Assembly (NCBI GenBank): GCA_012927585.1
Contig: JABBOY010000035.1
Coordinates: forward strand, 1-64,000
Source of the DNA: Glaciimonas sp.
Lineage (GTDB): Bacteria > Pseudomonadota > Gammaproteobacteria > Burkholderiales > Burkholderiaceae_D
Reading direction: 5' to 3'
Length of the DNA stretch: 64,000 nt
In this document: one piece after another, positions 18,572 to 29,400 of the stretch
Layout: every line of letters begins with the position of its first letter
Numbering within the stretch: position 1 is the stretch's first letter
Made by a program: the position numbers and the translations under genes
The notes under the pieces: model-generated
Seen by the model: only the letters and a program-made list of their open reading frames with translations
Databases searched by the model: none
Told to the model about the DNA's origin: nothing

Positions 18572-19657
18572 TCATGGCAACGGCAGCAGCATCCTGAAAT
18601 CGGTATATCCCGGCCGGCTTTCGCATTCGATCACGCCCAGATGCTGTTGCACGAATGTTTGCGCCAGCGTCAGCCCCAATCCGCTACCGCCATCCCGCCC
18701 CGATACCAGCGGGAAGAAAATGCGGTCCTGGATTTCAGGCGGGATGCCCGGCCCGTTATCGGTTATATGCAAGTCTAATGCCAGCCTGTAGCGCACCTTG
18801 GCCAGAGTGACCTGGCGCAGGATGCGGGTCTTGATGGTCAGTTCGGCGTCGCCGGCCAGAATCCGCTGCGACAGTGCTTGCGCGGCGTTGTGCGTAATAT
18901 TCAGCACGGCTTGAATCAGTTGCTCCTTGTCGCCCCGGAATTCCGGGATTGAAAGGTCGTAATCGCGCTTGATGTGCAAACCGAGCGGGAATTCGGCCAC
19001 GATCAGGCTGCGCACCCGTTCGCACACTTCATGGATATTGACGTCGCCGACGATATGCGCATGCCGTTGCGGCGCCAGCAAACGATCCACCAGGGCTTGT
19101 AGGCGGTCGGCCTCCTTGATGATGACTTGCGTGTATTCGCGCAATTCCTTGAGTTGCCGCTCCGGCAGTTCCAGTTCCAGCAATTGCGCGGCGCCACGAA
19201 TGCCGCCCAGCGGATTCTTGATCTCATGCGCCAGATTGCGAATCAGCTCCTTGTTGGCTTGGCTCTGGTCGATAATGCGCTCTTCCCGATCCAGCTTGAT
19301 CTGCTGCACGTTTTCGCGCAGCTCGATCAATACCGGCATCTCAGCGCTATCGAGCGCAGTGATGATGCTGTCGACACACAAAGGCTCGCGCCCGCTGCGC
19401 TGCAACGTCAAGTCCTGGCGTTTATCAGAGAATTGGTGCGCTACAGCCTGCTGAAAAACCGCCTCCAGCTCCGCACCATTGACGAACAGGGAAGTCAAAG
19501 CCTGCCCTATGAGGGTGCGGGATGCGCTTTCCAGTAAAATCTCAGCCGCTGGATTGACATACGCGATGCAACCTTGCGCGTCGAGCACGATCACGGCCGA
19601 CGGCAACAGGTCCAGACCTGCCAATGAAATTAATGATGTTTTCATCGTGTCCTCCAA
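18572..19657 (-). CDS. ntrB: Nitrogen sensor kinase NtrB
   Basis: A 361-residue soluble histidine kinase that phosphorylates and dephosphorylates NtrC under control of PII. A PAS domain covers about residues 12-120, the H-box LAHEIKNPLGGIRGA carries His144, and the ATP-binding boxes are NITHNAAQ (N box), DNGPGIP (G1) and GGSGLGLTLAQ (G2). A second in-frame ATG at 19645 (MKTSLISLAG) may be the real start. It lies behind a terminator, so ntrBC appear to be transcribed separately from glnA. Confidence 0.92.
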   Translation of the reverse strand: MEDTMKTSLISLAGLDLLPSAVIVLDAQGCIAYVNPAAEILLESASRTLIGQALTSLFVNGAELEAVFQQAVAHQFSDKRQDLTLQRSGREPLCVDSIITALDSAEMPVLIELRENVQQIKLDREERIIDQSQANKELIRNLAHEIKNPLGGIRGAAQLLELELPERQLKELREYTQVIIKEADRLQALVDRLLAPQRHAHIVGDVNIHEVCERVRSLIVAEFPLGLHIKRDYDLSIPEFRGDKEQLIQAVLNITHNAAQALSQRILAGDAELTIKTRILRQVTLAKVRYRLALDLHITDNGPGIPPEIQDRIFFPLVSGRDGGSGLGLTLAQTFVQQHLGVIECESRPGYTDFRMLLPLP

Positions 19658-19660
19658 AAA

Positions 19661-19691
19661 AATAAAGGCCGCTATACGTTATATGGCGGCC
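19661..19691 (-). terminator. Terminator between the DUF4124-like gene and ntrB
   Basis: Arms GGCCGC (19667-19672) and GCGGCC (19686-19691) form a stem. Read on the minus strand it is followed by a T-rich run (TTTATTTTTTT). It lies after the gene ending at 19724. Confidence 0.65.
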
Positions 19692-19723
19692 CTAAGCTAC
19701 ATACCGGCAAACCGGCAAGCAGG

Positions 19724-20233
19724 TTATTTCATGTTGCCGATTTCACGGTTCAGCGCTTCCATATTGCGCTCTGAACGGTGCATGGCTTCTTCCATGCCTT
19801 TGACCCGCTCCTGATATCTGACATAGTTGCGCTCGCTACCCAGGCGGTCCGGTTGTCCATTTTTATATTCTTTTTGCAGATTTTCCAGTTTCAACTGCTC
19901 GGTCTTCAATTCATTTTGCAAAATTTGCTTGCGATCATTGTCGCGCTCTTTTTGCACAGTGCCATCCACCTTTGGAAAATCAGGCGGCGTAGCAGTCGAT
20001 TTTCTGCTCGGACCGGCTGCCGGCGTTTTTGGCGGCGCGGAAAAAGTGGTGATATCAGGTAAATCAATTTTTTTGCAGCCCCTGGTTTCACCGGTATTTT
20101 TATATTCTTTTTTACCATTTTGATCGATGCACAAATACACGCCAGCCTGCGCATAGGCATGCCCTGCTGTTGCGGTAGACAGTGCAAGTACCACCATCAA
20201 TGCAAGCTTAAGTGCAGCAAATTGTTGTTTCAT
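19724..20233 (-). CDS. Periplasmic DUF4124-like protein with coiled coil
   Basis: A 169-residue protein with a signal peptide (cleavage after about AYAQA). The mature N-terminus AGVYLCIDQNGKKEYKNTGE with a second cysteine in TRGCKK looks like a DUF4124 domain. A proline-rich linker and a charged coiled coil (about 90-165) follow. The function is unknown. Its place between glnA and ntrBC is common in related bacteria, but terminators on both sides isolate it transcriptionally. Confidence 0.7.
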   Translation of the reverse strand: MKQQFAALKLALMVVLALSTATAGHAYAQAGVYLCIDQNGKKEYKNTGETRGCKKIDLPDITTFSAPPKTPAAGPSRKSTATPPDFPKVDGTVQKERDNDRKQILQNELKTEQLKLENLQKEYKNGQPDRLGSERNYVRYQERVKGMEEAMHRSERNMEALNREIGNMK

Positions 20234-20342
20234 AAACTCTTTTTCTGAAGCAATTCAAAACGCTTGTTAGTTTATGGCAAGTCTCAAGACAACACCAACG
20301 ACTATCACCCAATTTGCGCCATTGCAACAACAAGCGATTAAA

Positions 20343-20380
20343 AAACAGGCGGGCAGTGCCGAAGCACTGCCCGCCTGTTT
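20343..20380. terminator. Strong terminator downstream of glnA
   Basis: A perfect 17-bp stem (20343-20359 with 20364-20380) with the very stable tetraloop CGAA. T-rich sequence follows on both sides. It lies 60 bases after the glnA stop codon on the minus strand. Confidence 0.9.
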
Positions 20381-20441
20381 CTTGTTTGACATTGGAATCG
20401 ATCTTTTGACTGTCAATCTGTCAAATGTTATGACGAGTAAT

Positions 20442-21857
20442 TTATGACGAGTAATACATGTCAAATTCAACTGGGTGCGTCGTCATCCGAATACGCTGTA
20501 CTTCAGTCATTTTCAGTTCCAAATATGCATCAATCATGCTGTCGCTGAAAACACCGCCGCGGGTCAGGAATTCGCGATCCTGATCCAGTGCTTCCAGTGC
20601 CTGCTCAAGCGAAGAACATACAGTCGGGATCAGTGCTTCTTCTTCAGGCGGCAAATGGTATAGATCCTTGGTCGCTGCTTCGCCCGGATGAATCTTGTTT
20701 TGCACGCCGTCCAGACCCGCCATCAACAGAGCGGCGAAGCACAGGTACGGGTTAGCCAGAGGGTCCGGGAAACGTGCTTCAACCCGGCGTCCCTTTGGAT
20801 TTGCCACATGCGGAATACGGATTGAAGCAGAACGATTGCGGGCCGAATATGCCAGCTTGACCGGTGCTTCATAGCCTGGAACCAGACGCTTGTAAGAGTT
20901 GGTGCCAGGATTGGTGATCGCATTCAAAGCGCGCGCATGCTTGATAATGCCGCCGATGTAATACAGCGCGAAGTCCGATAAGCCGGCATAGCCGTCGCCT
21001 GCAAACAGGTTTTTGCCGTCTTTCCAGACCGATTGATGCACATGCATGCCGGAACCGTTGTCGCCAACCAGCGGCTTCGGCATGAAAGTTGCTGTTTTAC
21101 CATAGGTGTGGGCAACATTCCAAACCACGTATTTCATGTTCTGGGTCCAGTCCGCGCGCTCCACCAAGGTCGAGAATTTGGTGCCGATTTCGTTCTGGCC
21201 GGCACCGCCGACTTCGTGGTGATGCACTTCAACCGGAATACCGAGGCCTTCCAGAATCAGGCACATTTCAGAACGCATGTCCTGGAAGCTGTCAACTGGC
21301 GGCACAGGGAAATAACCGCCCTTGACAGCCGGACGATGGCCGCTGTTGCCGCCTTCAAGCTTAGCGCCGGTCGACCAGGATGCTTCATCCGAATCGATCT
21401 TGACGAAGCAGCCGGACATATCGACGTTCCAGCGCACACTATCGAAAATAAAGAACTCAGGTTCAGGACCAAAGTAAGCGGTGTCGCCCAGGCCGGATGA
21501 TTTCAAGTAAGCTTCAGCGCGTTTGGCGATCGAGCGTGGGTCGCGGTCATAGCCCTTGCCATCGGATGGCTCGATCACGTCGCACTGCATGAACAATGTG
21601 GTTTCTTCCATGAACGGATCGATATTGGCAGTTGACGGATCGGGCATCAGCAACATGTCGGATGCTTCAATACCTTTCCAGCCGGCCACCGAGGAACCAT
21701 CGAATGCATGGCCGGACTCGAATTTGTCCATATCAAAATGAGATACCGGAACAGTCACGTGCTGTTCTTTACCCCTTGTATCTGCAAAGCGAAAATCAAC
21801 GAATTTAACTTCATTGTCTTTGGCCATCTTCAAGACTTCTGCCGCTGTCATTGCCAT
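20442..21857 (-). CDS. glnA: Glutamine synthetase type I
   Basis: A 471-residue class I-beta glutamine synthetase that makes glutamine from glutamate, ammonia and ATP. Visible motifs are [19 protein letters not shown] near the N-terminus, [18 protein letters not shown] (ATP loop), [17 protein letters not shown], and the adenylylation site DLYHLPPEE with Tyr400. The tyrosine implies control by adenylylation (GlnE). Upstream sites indicate NtrC and sigma-54 control as well. Confidence 0.95.
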   Translation of the reverse strand: MAMTAAEVLKMAKDNEVKFVDFRFADTRGKEQHVTVPVSHFDMDKFESGHAFDGSSVAGWKGIEASDMLLMPDPSTANIDPFMEETTLFMQCDVIEPSDGKGYDRDPRSIAKRAEAYLKSSGLGDTAYFGPEPEFFIFDSVRWNVDMSGCFVKIDSDEASWSTGAKLEGGNSGHRPAVKGGYFPVPPVDSFQDMRSEMCLILEGLGIPVEVHHHEVGGAGQNEIGTKFSTLVERADWTQNMKYVVWNVAHTYGKTATFMPKPLVGDNGSGMHVHQSVWKDGKNLFAGDGYAGLSDFALYYIGGIIKHARALNAITNPGTNSYKRLVPGYEAPVKLAYSARNRSASIRIPHVANPKGRRVEARFPDPLANPYLCFAALLMAGLDGVQNKIHPGEAATKDLYHLPPEEEALIPTVCSSLEQALEALDQDREFLTRGGVFSDSMIDAYLELKMTEVQRIRMTTHPVEFDMYYSS

Positions 21858-22027
21858 GCGAAACTCCTCAATAGAGATAAAAATAATTCGAATTATGTAT
21901 TAGTCAACATGTATTAAGCCAACTATTGGGCCAACCGTTGCGTCAACGATGCTCGGCCCCGCTATGCCAATTCACTCGCCAACACCAGCGACATGCCCAG
22001 TGCGGTCCGACTTCAGCAAAAGATCAT

Positions 22028-22043
22028 AGCAGATTCCATGCCA
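22028..22043 (-). promoter_or_regulatory. Sigma-54-like promoter of glnA
   Basis: On the minus strand the sequence reads TGGCAT, five bases, CTGCT. The invariant GG and GC have the correct ten-base spacing. It lies about 170 bases before the glnA start and 75-120 bases from two NtrC-like sites, the usual layout of an NtrC-activated promoter. Confidence 0.65.
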
Positions 22044-22118
22044 TGAACTTCCACTTCACAAGACATTAATCAGGTCGGTTTTGCAAGGCAATTCACACAT
22101 TGGGCAATCCACCACACG

Positions 22119-22164
22119 GCACTATATTGGTGCAAATAAAATATTAAGCGCCACTTTAGTGCAT
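22119..22164. promoter_or_regulatory. Two NtrC-like enhancer sites upstream of glnA
   Basis: GCACTATATTGGTGCA (22119-22134) is a very good match to the NtrC palindrome. CGCCACTTTAGTGCA (22149-22163) is a weaker match. Their centres are about 30 bases apart, three helical turns, allowing cooperative binding on the same DNA face. Confidence 0.7.
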
Positions 22165-22295
22165 CAATATAAAAATATCTTGTTTCGCATCAAAACAGTG
22201 CGCGCAATCCTAAAACAATTGCCGCCAATGATCTGCATGCAATTTCGTTTCACGCATTATAATTATTTTACCGATCCTACAATGCAAGGCTGAAT

Positions 22296-22757
22296 ATGAA
22301 TCCTCGTGACATTCTTGCCGTCGCGAGACAGCGCGGCGCAGAGCAATCCTTTCCCTATGCCGGTGCGGTCACGCCCGAAGAAGCGTTTGCTTTATTGCAG
22401 GCAAACATCAAGGTCAAGCTCATCGACGTGCGTACCAATGCCGAACGCGACTGGGTCGGAAAAGTCGATATTAATGATCTCCAGCATGCAGCAGTGCAGT
22501 GGAACATCTATCCAGGCGGCAGCCCGAATTCGGATTTTCTGGCACAGTTACAGCAGGTAGCCGGTAAGGATAGTATCCTGTTGTTCCTGTGCCGCTCGGG
22601 AGTACGTTCGCGCCATGCGGCCAAACTAGCCACGGAGAATGATTACCTGCACTGCTTCAATATTCTGGAAGGCTTCGAAGGCAACAAGAACGCCGATGGC
22701 CATCGCAAAACTGTAGGCGGCTGGTGTCATGCCGAACTGCCCTGGCTCGGTGCCTGA
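22296..22757 (+). CDS. Rhodanese-like sulfurtransferase
   Basis: A 153-residue single-domain rhodanese. VKLIDVRTNAERDWVGKV is the first conserved block and CRSGVRSR the active-site loop with Cys99, followed by the typical LEGFEG and a C-terminal GWCHAELPW. It lies upstream of moaA, mobA and moeA on the same strand, so a role in sulfur supply to the molybdenum cofactor is conceivable but not shown. No signal peptide, hence cytoplasmic. Confidence 0.87.
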   Translation: MNPRDILAVARQRGAEQSFPYAGAVTPEEAFALLQANIKVKLIDVRTNAERDWVGKVDINDLQHAAVQWNIYPGGSPNSDFLAQLQQVAGKDSILLFLCRSGVRSRHAAKLATENDYLHCFNILEGFEGNKNADGHRKTVGGWCHAELPWLGA

Positions 22758-22917
22758 TGCAATCAATGTAAAGGTAAACCAGGCGATGCGGCACCCGCGC
22801 ATCGGTCCCGGAGCATCCGCCGGGATACACAACGATATGGCTGCGCAAGTCATGCAAACCTGCAGCGGAAAACAGCAACGATAACGACGCTACCAGCACC
22901 AACTTAAACCAGATGCC

Positions 22918-24033
22918 ATGACTGAAAAATTTATCCCGCTGACGGATTACCGCAACCGCAATAACATACCTGAGATACCGTCGGTACTCGAAGCGCCGAG
23001 CGGCCTGTTAAGCGACACATTGAAGCGTCCCTTGCGTGATCTACGCATTTCCGTCACCGATCATTGCAACTTCCGCTGCGTGTATTGCATGCCGAAAGAA
23101 ATGTTCGACAAGGATTACGCTTTCCTGCCGCACAGCGCGTTGTTAAGCTTTGAAGAAATAACTCGACTCGCCGCAATATTCATCCGTCATGGCGTCGAAA
23201 AAATTCGATTGACCGGAGGCGAGCCGCTGCTGCGCAAAAATATCGAACGCTTAATCGGCATGCTCAGTAGCCTGCGCACACCCGATGGCCGCGAGCTGGA
23301 CTTGACCCTGACCACCAACGGTTCGCTGCTGGCAAAAAAGGCACGGCTATTGAAGGATGCCGGCTTGAAGCGCGTCACGGTGTCGCTCGATGCGCTTGAC
23401 GACGCGACATTCAAGCGCATGAATGATGTCGATTTTCCCGTAACGGATGTACTGGCGGGAATTGATGCCGCGCATCAAGCCGGGCTAGGCCCGATCAAAA
23501 TCAATATGGTAGTCAAACGCGGCATGAACGAGCAGGAAATCCTGCCGATGGCGCGCCACTTCAAGGGTTCGCCTTACATCCTACGCTTGATCGAATACAT
23601 GGACGTCGGTGCATCCAACGGCTGGAAGATGGATGAAGTCATCCCATCGGCCGAAGTGGTGCGCCGCATCCATGCCGAACTTCCAGTGCAGCAAGTTGCG
23701 CCCAATTATCCGGGCGAGACCGCCGGGCGTTGGCGTTATCAGGATGGCGGCGGTGAAATCGGCGTGATTTCCAGCGTCACGCAAGCGTTTTGCCACGACT
23801 GCAACCGCGCCAGACTATCGACCGAAGGCAAGCTCTACACCTGTCTGTTCGCCGGCGCGGGGCACGACTTTCGCGCGTTGTTGCGGGGCAATCGCAGCGA
23901 TAGTGAAATCTCCAGCGCGGTGGCGCAAATCTGGCGCGTCCGCAACGACCGCTATTCGGAACTACGCAGCGCCAATACATCCGACTTGCCCACTGCGATC
24001 AGGAAAGTCGAGATGTCGTATATCGGCGGATAG
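22918..24033 (+). CDS. moaA: GTP 3',8-cyclase MoaA
   Basis: A 371-residue radical SAM enzyme that rearranges GTP in the first step of molybdenum cofactor synthesis. The N-terminal 4Fe-4S ligands are C50, C54 and C57 (CNFRCVYC). The second cluster is bound near [10 protein letters not shown] and CLFAG in the C-terminal part. The chain ends in the family's GG tail (YIGG). An N-terminal extension of about 35 residues is common in betaproteobacteria. It starts the moaA-mobA-moeA group. Confidence 0.93.
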   Translation: MTEKFIPLTDYRNRNNIPEIPSVLEAPSGLLSDTLKRPLRDLRISVTDHCNFRCVYCMPKEMFDKDYAFLPHSALLSFEEITRLAAIFIRHGVEKIRLTGGEPLLRKNIERLIGMLSSLRTPDGRELDLTLTTNGSLLAKKARLLKDAGLKRVTVSLDALDDATFKRMNDVDFPVTDVLAGIDAAHQAGLGPIKINMVVKRGMNEQEILPMARHFKGSPYILRLIEYMDVGASNGWKMDEVIPSAEVVRRIHAELPVQQVAPNYPGETAGRWRYQDGGGEIGVISSVTQAFCHDCNRARLSTEGKLYTCLFAGAGHDFRALLRGNRSDSEISSAVAQIWRVRNDRYSELRSANTSDLPTAIRKVEMSYIGG

Positions 24034-24136
24034 CAATTTCAAACGCAGGTTGCATCCGCCCTACCCGCAAAAGTGCAGATGACCGTGCCCATATATGTAA
24101 ACTTACAAAAATGTCAACTTACAAAATTGGACTTCA

Positions 24137-24733
24137 ATGATTAAACAGGAATGCATCACCGGCCTGATTCTGGCCGGTGGCCGCGGCTCCCGCATGGGCC
24201 ATGTGGATAAAGGCTTGCAACCATTTCGCGAGGCGCCGATGGCGCTGCATGTGATGCTGCGCCTGTCGCCGCAAGTGGGTGACCTGATGATTAATGCGAA
24301 CCAGAATCTGGCGCCCTATGAAAGTTTCGGGGTGCCGGTATGGCCGGATGAGTTCGGCTCTTTCGCCGGGCCGCTAGCCGGCCTGCAGACTGGACTGAAT
24401 CATTGCGCTACGCCTTATCTGGTCACCGCGCCATGCGATACGCCGTTTTTGCCGACCGATCTGGTGGCGCGCCTGTCTACCGCGCTGGAGGCCGCAGATG
24501 CTGACCTGGCCGTTGCGGTTACGGGCGCAGGTCCGACGCGCCAGCCACATCCGGTGTTTTGCCTGTTGAAGACATCGCTACTGCCGCAACTGACCGATTA
24601 TCTGCAAGGCGGCGGTCGCAAAGTCGATGGCTGGTATGCCAATCTGAAAACAATCGAAGTGCAATTCGAGGATGAAGCCGCGTTCCGCAACATCAATACG
24701 CTGGAAGAATTACGCCAATTCGAAGCCCTGTAA
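24137..24733 (+). CDS. mobA: Molybdenum cofactor guanylyltransferase MobA
   Basis: A 198-residue nucleotidyltransferase that joins GMP to molybdopterin to form the guanine dinucleotide cofactor used by DMSO-reductase-family enzymes such as nitrate reductase. LILAGGRGSRMGHVDKGLQPF at 11-31 is the GTP-binding loop, and TAPCDTPFLPTDL carries the metal-binding Asp. Length is normal. Confidence 0.92.
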   Translation: MIKQECITGLILAGGRGSRMGHVDKGLQPFREAPMALHVMLRLSPQVGDLMINANQNLAPYESFGVPVWPDEFGSFAGPLAGLQTGLNHCATPYLVTAPCDTPFLPTDLVARLSTALEAADADLAVAVTGAGPTRQPHPVFCLLKTSLLPQLTDYLQGGGRKVDGWYANLKTIEVQFEDEAAFRNINTLEELRQFEAL

Positions 24734-24774
24734 TCCGATTCAAATCAACTACCTTTTTAGCACCAACTCCTGCC

Positions 24775-26067
24775 ATGACCGAAACCCACCGAGCCTTGTC
24801 CGACGTTGTCAGTTGCCTGTCCGATTACGACCCCAACGCATTGCCGGTTGCGCTCGCGCAACAGGTCATCCGCAGTTTCATCCAGCCAGTAAATGCAATC
24901 GAAAAAGTCGCGATCCGCGCTGCGCTGGACCGCGTATTGGCGACCGACATCGTCTCGCCCATCAATGTGCCGGCACATGACAATTCGGCCATGGATGGCT
25001 ACGCGCTGCGTGGCAGCGATTTGATTGTCGATACGGACCTGACCTTGCGCGTGATCGGCAGCGCCTACGCCGGCCGCATATTCGAGGGCATGGTTGGCAG
25101 CGGCGAATGCGTGCGCATCATGACCGGCGGCGTGATGCCGCACGGCTGCGATACCGTAGTACCGCAAGAGTTCACGCATAATGCAACCCACGATAGCGTC
25201 ACGCTGCCCGTCGGCGTGGTCAAGACCGGCGACAATCGCCGCCTGACAGGCGAAGATTTAGCAGTCGGTCAAGCCGCACTGCAGCAAGGCAAAATCCTGC
25301 GTCCCGCCGATCTGGGTTTGCTGGCCTCGCTCGGCGTTGCCGAAGTGCCGGTACAGCGCCGCTTGCGGGTAGCGTTCTTTTCCACCGGCGACGAACTGCG
25401 CTCGATAGGCGAACCGCTCGATGCCGCCTGCATCTACGACAGCAACCGCTACACGCTGTACGGCATGTTGACCCGGCTCGGCTGCGACTTGATCGACATG
25501 GGCGTGGTCAAAGATGACCCGACCGCGCTTGAAGCGGCCTTTCGCAGCGCGTGCGAAAACGCCGACGCTGTCATCACCTCCGGCGGCGTCTCGGTCGGCG
25601 CGGCTGACTATACCAAGCAAATAATGGCGCAATTGGGCGACGTGACGTTCTGGAAAATCGGCATGCGTCCGGGTCGTCCGATGGCTTTCGGCCGCATCAA
25701 TTCGAACGGTAAAAGCGCCATTCTGTTCGGCTTGCCCGGTAATCCGGTCGCCGTTATGGTGACGTTTTATTTTTTGGTGCGCGACGCGCTGCTGCACATG
25801 ATGGGTTCCAGCGCAGCAGCGCTGCCGCTGCTGCGCGCCCGCGCGCAATCGGCAATTCGCAAAAAAACCGGCCGCACCGAATATCAGCGCGGCATCCTGT
25901 CAACCGATGCCGGCGGCCAACAGCTGGTACGCATCACCGGCAGCCAAGGCTCCGGCGTTCTGCGCTCGATGTCGGAAGCCAATTGCATGGTGGTGCTGCA
26001 TCATGAACAAGGCAATGTGGCGGCAGGAGACGCGGTCGATGTGTTGCTGTTCGAGGGTTTGCTGTAA
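24775..26067 (+). CDS. moeA: Molybdopterin molybdenumtransferase MoeA
   Basis: A 430-residue enzyme that inserts molybdate into adenylylated molybdopterin. Visible blocks are the conserved NVPAHDNSAMDGYAL, IMTGGVMPHGCDTVV, the MoCF-like domain with SGGVSVGAADYTKQIM and the C-terminal domain with LPGNPVAVMVTF. It starts about 40 bases after mobA and is probably in the same transcript. Palindrome copy C follows downstream. Confidence 0.93.
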   Translation: MTETHRALSDVVSCLSDYDPNALPVALAQQVIRSFIQPVNAIEKVAIRAALDRVLATDIVSPINVPAHDNSAMDGYALRGSDLIVDTDLTLRVIGSAYAGRIFEGMVGSGECVRIMTGGVMPHGCDTVVPQEFTHNATHDSVTLPVGVVKTGDNRRLTGEDLAVGQAALQQGKILRPADLGLLASLGVAEVPVQRRLRVAFFSTGDELRSIGEPLDAACIYDSNRYTLYGMLTRLGCDLIDMGVVKDDPTALEAAFRSACENADAVITSGGVSVGAADYTKQIMAQLGDVTFWKIGMRPGRPMAFGRINSNGKSAILFGLPGNPVAVMVTFYFLVRDALLHMMGSSAAALPLLRARAQSAIRKKTGRTEYQRGILSTDAGGQQLVRITGSQGSGVLRSMSEANCMVVLHHEQGNVAAGDAVDVLLFEGLL

Positions 26068-26114
26068 CAGATTTTAGAAAAATATACACTAGCACGTATG
26101 CTTAAAAACACTCT

Positions 26115-26155
26115 ACTTTCCGCATAAAAATGGTGCTGAAAGTAAGAATACTCCC
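26115..26155. repeat. Dispersed palindrome, copy C (downstream of moeA)
   Basis: Arms ACTTTCCGCA and TGCTGAAAGT (one mismatch) at 26115-26143 are followed after four bases by ATACTCCC (26148-26155). It belongs to the same family as copies A, B and D but has the short spacing and the ACTTTCC arm shared with copy D. Confidence 0.6.
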
Positions 26156-26189
26156 TGTTTTATCCGTACAGTCGTATCTATTCAGCCTA

Positions 26190-26351
26190 CTATGAGGTTG
26201 ATATCCAAGTGACAGATACCCTGAGGTTCTTGGCCACGTCCCGAGGCGGAATACCATTGGCCAGCAGCTTCTTGGCTGACTCGATCTTACTGTCGGTCAT
26301 CTGGCGCTTACGACCGCCCGTGCGGCCAAGCTGGCGGGCAACTTCCAGTCC
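26190..26351 (-). pseudogene. tnpR: C-terminal half of a resolvase split by the transposon
   Basis: The frame reads GLEVARQLGRTGGRKRQMTD, SKIESAKKLLANGIPPRDVA and KNLRVSV, the helix-turn-helix tail of a Tn21-type serine resolvase. The rest of the gene lies on the same strand at 31021-31383. Removing the transposon 26352-31020 and one AGTCC copy joins the halves in frame as ERTRAGLEVARQ. The last residues (TWISTS) do not match the family, so the 3' end is also altered. Confidence 0.8.
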
Positions 26352-26400
26352 GGGGTTGTAAGCCCAAACCGGCGGAATTTGTCCAGTTAGCCAAAATCAG
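26352..26400 (+). repeat. Left terminal inverted repeat of the transposon
   Basis: Starts GGGGTTGTAAGCCCAAACCG and pairs with the repeat ending at 31020. Over about 48 bases I count only a few mismatches and one single-base gap. The tnpA stop codon lies four bases inside it. Confidence 0.85.
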
Positions 26401-26403
26401 CGA

Positions 26404-29400
26404 CTATTCCCAGTTAATCCCAGCCAAAATAGTTTCCAAATCAATCGGTTTCCGTTTGTCACGAAATGCGTAGTGCCCAAGGAAATGCAAGTGCTGCCAT
26501 GCTGCAGGTGAAATTCGCCTGAGCAAGTCGATCGCTTTTTCGTTGACGGCTGCCAAATATCGGCTCAGCAGCCCGGACAGCAGCATGGAGTTATAGGCGA
26601 TCACGACATTGGCGATCAATCTGCCACAGTGGTTGCTGACCGCCACGTCCAGGTCGGTGCGCCCTGTCAGTTATTTCTTGCCGTTCACCTGGGTGACGGT
26701 GGAGCGCAACTGGTGGTATGACTCGATGCGGTTTTCCGATCGATGGACATCGCGCTGCAATTGCGGGTCGCGCAAGTAACGGAGCGTGTAGATGCTGCGA
26801 ATCAGCTTGTCGAATTCGAAGATGGCCTTGCGCGTCCGGTGATGCCCGGACAAGGTACAGATTTTGCGCATCAGGACGCTTTGGCTCATCTCCTTGAGAC
26901 CCAGCGTGGCGGCAATGTGATCCATGTTGGCTTTCTCCGATGCAATCAGGCTGCGGTCAATTTGACCCACCGGCTGAATCAGGAAATCCGCATATACCTG
27001 ACCAGGGCCACAATAGAGGTGCTTCATCTGGGTCTGTAAATTGGTAAAACGCGGTGCCAGGTTCATGCCGAACCAATGCAGAATGGCGAAGTTGGCCATG
27101 TTGATGCTGCGCATGTCGCTGGTGATCGTGGTCGGTTTGATGTCGGACGTGTTGTTGTAGCAGATGTCGAATACCCAATAGCTCTCATGCTGGTTTGCGC
27201 CCAACAGCTCGGTTTGCAATGCCACATGGTTGGCCAGCAAGGTGTAGGCGACAACCCCGCGATCCTTGCTAAAATACTTGCGCGCATGGCGTGCCTTGAG
27301 CATCGGCGTGGCGGCGGTAAATTTTTGCCCATCAACGCTGCCGTAGAGCACATCCATGTCGATGGAGTAGTACGGGAATATGGGCAGACTGGCGATGAAA
27401 TTGCTGATCTTGTCGTTCGCGTCGATCAGGGTGGCCGGGCGCAGATGTTGCTGAGTGTGGCTTCCAGAACGTGGTACGGGATGTCGCAGGTCTCGGCCAT
27501 GCTGAAATTGCCATGGTTCATGGTCTGTGCAATAATCACCGCCATCAAGCTGTCCTCATCGGCGATTTTTTTTGCGTAGCGTGGCTGCAAGGGCGTCATC
27601 GCCGACAGGAAGTGGCACTGCTCATTCACAAATCGAAAAACGTCGGCAATGTCGCGTGCCTGGAGCTTGGCGTAGAAGCCCTGTTGCAGCACCTTGTCCT
27701 TGTCAGCCTTGGGGCGGTGCCAGATCAGCGTTTGTTTATCGGGATCAAACTCCAGGTGTTTGAGTTTGCCGCCGCGCAGTTCCTCATTGAACGCCCGCCA
27801 TTGCATATCCAGCTCGGCGAACAGAGCATCGAGTGTCACGTCAACTGGCTGGCGTAGCCAAGGTATGTCCAGCGCCTTGAGTGCGTCCGCCTTGGCCTCC
27901 ATGGACACTAGGTCGTCGGCGAAGCGCCGGTGCCGCACACTGTCATCGAGGTAAATGTCGCCCATGTCGAGCCGTTTACGCAGTTGCCGATAAACCCAAA
28001 ATTCATACCGCTCGCCCTTTAAGCCGACTGGCTTGCCGTCCTGGTCAAAATTCTGCAAAAAATTGCGCAGACGCTTGGGTATCGTGCTCGGCGGAATTTC
28101 ATCCAGCGACTGCTTGGAAAGTCGTTGTTGGCGGGCAAAGAACTCTTTCATCCATTGCAGCGCGGCCAGCCAGACCTTGCCACTGGCGCTGTCGCTGGCG
28201 AAATCCAAGGCCATTGCCAGAGGACGCAGATTTTTCGTGCAAAGCCCGCTCTGCTTGTCCACCGCTTGCCAGCGCAAATCCATCTGGCTGACTGGCGTCG
28301 AAGTCAGGAGCTTGCCGGTCGAGCGCAGCGCCTCCTCCGGCATGATGCCAAATGCCCGGCGGCGCACTGTGCCGAAACGTGTTCCATCGGAGAGCGTGTC
28401 ATCCACATACAACAAAAGCAGCTCGCCCACCCGTGGCGTGGCTTGCTGTCGTTCGTTGTGTATTTTGGCTGCCTGCTGGTTGGCAACGGCCTTGGTGCCT
28501 TCTTCGAGCTGCCGCGTGTGGTAGCCAAAGGCTTCCACCACATTGTCAGTGAGTTGCCGGTAGCGCTGCCAGGCGTAACACAGCAAATAGAGATTGGTCT
28601 GGCCGGGCTTGAATCGGCGCAAATCGTAGATGGTGTAGAAATTGGCGAGGCTGGCGTAGTAGGCGATGTTGAGTTGCGAAAGGTCAAGGCTTGGCAGCAG
28701 CGCCTTGGCGATGGCATACAAGGGCGCCAGCGTGAGGCGCTTTTGACGCTCCAGACCCATCTGGCGGTAGCGAAAGCTTTTGGCATCCTATTTGAGCGCG
28801 GCCAAATCGGACAAGGTATTCTCTCGCACCAGCAATTGTTGCAGCGCATCGCGTGCTGTATCGGTCAAGGCCGCTTCGACCAGTTGTTCCACGCGTTCAC
28901 GCTCAGCACCGAGCGCCTCCCTGATGATGGTTTGCAGCGTGGAGTAGCCTGGCCGCACGATGCGCTGGCCAATCAAAAACACTATCAATTCAGCCAGCAA
29001 AAAGGTGGGCGTCACATCCGTGCGGGCCAGCAGTTTCGCTTTCTCGCGCAATGTCGGCAGGTCATTATCCGTCCACAGTCGATAGCCGCACAAAGCGATA
29101 ATTTCCCTGCGCTGCGCGTAATATTCCTTGGCGCTCAATGGCCCTATCGTGAGCGTTTTCCCCGGAAAATACCGTTGCAGCAGGAACGCGACATCCTCTG
29201 GTGGAACGTCGTCCAGAGAGAACTGAAAAAATGTCTGCTTGGCTTTGAAATAGCCGATTTGCAGCAGGCAATAGATCTGTTTCAAGATGCCCTTGCGCTG
29301 CAAAGCCAAGGAACGTTCCGCCTCGGTCATGGCAAAAAATTCAATACGCTGGAAATCGTCGAAATCGGGAATGTCATAGAGCGCCGTCTTCTCTGCTTCC

